Positions 62,696-64,000 of a stretch of 64,000 nucleotides of DNA are shown piece after piece (positions within the stretch are counted from its first letter, which is position 1; the number at the start of each line of letters is the position of its first letter). The stretch spans positions 76,711,022-76,775,021 of the forward strand of contig OV121081.1 of the NCBI GenBank assembly GCA_921293015.1, read 5' to 3'. Under the pieces are notes generated by a model. The model saw only the letters and a list, made by a program, of their open reading frames with translations. It searched no databases and was not told the origin of the DNA. The translations under genes were made by a program, and so were the position numbers. This DNA comes from Phorcus lineatus. Its lineage: Eukaryota; Mollusca; Gastropoda; Trochida; Trochidae.

Positions 62696-63084
62696 CATTC
62701 TTTCCCAACAGAGGAAGCTCCGTCACAAATTCCTATACAACCTCTGTCTTACTACGAACGCTTCTCGGGCACGAAATTAAGAACGCTGATGGGATGCAAT
62801 CAAAGTTAATTACGTAAGCTTTCCAAATGCTAAAATTCGAATATGCTCCTTGCACTTTGAGAACACAAACGCCTCATTTTGCGACTGTATCATTGCATAG
62901 GCCTATGTGACAACAAATATGTTATTCATGCATTCGGTGTTTTCATTGGCTGCAATAATTCCAGGTAGTTTAAGTTGCAATATTGCGCCGGAAGGGGAAA
63001 CTGAATGAAGTCCGCGAAACCATCGTATTAAGGCAGGGGTTGTATTGGAATTTAAGACGGAGCTACCTCTGTGGGGAGAGAATG
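62696..63084. mobile_element. MITE, family 3, second copy
   Basis: A 389-bp relative of 52718-53154 with the same inverted ends (CATTCTTTCCCAACAGAGG and, at the right, GGGGAGAGAATG). Flanks GTGTAACA and GTGTATTA (62687-62694, 63085-63092) look like a degraded 8-bp target duplication. An internal segment of about 50 bp present in the first copy is missing. Confidence 0.88.
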
Positions 63085-63467
63085 GTGTATTACTGACGTC
63101 TTTTACTGATGAATATCGGAACAGCTTGATGCCATCAGGCCATCATACCAATGCGCAAGTCGATGTAAAGGTGTTGGTGACGCTAGGGGGGTTAACAAAA
63201 TATATTCTAGGATCTTCGCACTTGATTTCACTCATGGAATACTTCCTTTTTTAACAGTTTAGCTGATTTAAAATTGATCACCGAATTTCAAAGATTTAAA
63301 TCGCATAAGCTTTTAATCTGATAAGTCTAAAGAAGCATTTAAAATGGTTATAAATTCACGGAGGTGCATAATAAAATTATTTGTGTCTGTTTTCGAAACA
63401 TATTTGATAATCTTCTAACACAATCTTCAATGAACAATAAATGGTTAGTTCATAATGGTCGTTCAGG

Positions 63468-63788
63468 AACCACCACTGGACTCAATACCTTAACCTGGTG
63501 TGGTGGTTTGCGTGCTTCAGAGACCCTGAGAGCTATGCCAGCTAGAGCTAACATGCTTCTGGTAGGGGGCACCCACGCTGGACAGGTCGACGGGTAGAAG
63601 CCAGACCCAAATTTGAGTCCTTCTAAAACCTGCTTTCTATCTCTCACTTTGCCTTACTTGCCGTCTTTTTCCCTCATCCTTTCGATCGCTTTCTCCCTGA
63701 TCTGTCCACTCTCGTTTGGATGCTTGTCATCCACGTGTTTAATATCTGAAATATTGTTGAAAGCACGTTAAACCCCAAGTCACTCACA
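63468..63788 (+). mobile_element. SINE-like element, copy 2
   Basis: About 320 bp, same structure and orientation as 61932-62235. Likely target duplication TTCAGG at 63462-63467 and 63789-63794, supporting retroposition. The tail is shorter (CAAGTCACTCAC). The overlapping frames of 65-77 codons on both strands are incidental. Confidence 0.85.
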
Positions 63789-63794
63789 TTCAGG

Positions 63795-64000
63795 GATGAG
63801 AAAATTTGATGACGAAACTTTCAAACAGGAAAGTCTACCAAAGTGGGTTAATTCACAGGTTGGTTATTTAAGTGAGTGAGCCCGAAGTATATAGCAAGTT
63901 TGAGCGTGAATAATACGAGCAATTGGCATAAATCCCAACAAGCACGATCTTTTTCCATGGAAACGTAGACTGAACGACCGTATGTTACAAAGATGATCAC
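63795..64000. other. End of window, no feature seen
   Basis: About 200 bases with no recognised gene or repeat; a short GAGTGAG occurs at 63871. Confidence 0.4.

Noticed and set aside
63450..63647. Frames of 65-77 codons at the right end
   Set aside because: They lie within the SINE-like copy 63468-63788 and have no independent support.

Overview
This window looks like non-coding chromosomal DNA from a eukaryote, most likely a marine invertebrate and plausibly a mollusc. It is strongly AT-rich, with no bacterial gene packing, operons or ribosome binding sites. Its content is dominated by decayed transposons, LINE fragments, a SINE-like family with an (ACTC)n tail, miniature inverted-repeat elements (MITEs), foldback hairpins, minisatellites and large degenerate duplications. 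No intact protein-coding gene, rRNA or functional tRNA could be supported. The mollusc suggestion rests on remembered resemblance of the SINE tail and LINE 3' ends, not on a search.

Layout. 1-1250 holds no recognised feature beyond a short tandem repeat. 1251-2814 is a complete but dead Tc1/mariner element. About 2.99-46.87 kb is a mosaic of multi-kilobase ancient duplicates. Blocks A (3.0-13.7 kb), B (13.7-18.3 kb) and C (18.3-23.0 kb) recur in the same order and orientation as A' (28.3-36.8 kb), B' (36.9-41.2 kb) and C' plus C'' (41.2-43.0 and 43.0-46.9 kb). B and C are themselves related units of about 4.6-4.7 kb, and even A carries some of the same landmark segments. A spacer (23.7-28.2 kb) separates the two halves. 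Insertions present in only one member of a pair (a 186-bp repeat at 4.0 kb, a TTAA-flanked MITE at 9.9 kb, a LINE tail at 15.2 kb, a 1.5-kb LINE at 28.9 kb, a 13-bp minisatellite at 32.6 kb) give a relative history.

46.9-64.0 kb is a repeat graveyard of a different kind: three MITE families with two or three copies each, several hairpins, an 18-base G tract, a 64-bp satellite of about 13 units that grew from the middle of a SINE-like element, a 2.6-kb element with AACGTTGA-rich inverted ends, and a 19-bp minisatellite with five-unit higher-order structure. Two further SINE-like copies lie at 61.9 and 63.5 kb. The only protein-like stretch outside transposons is an open segment at 61593-61931 (minus strand), abutted exactly by one SINE-like copy whose ends resemble splice sites.

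Nothing here behaves as a cooperating gene system. The interest lies in the duplication history and in how the repeats arose.
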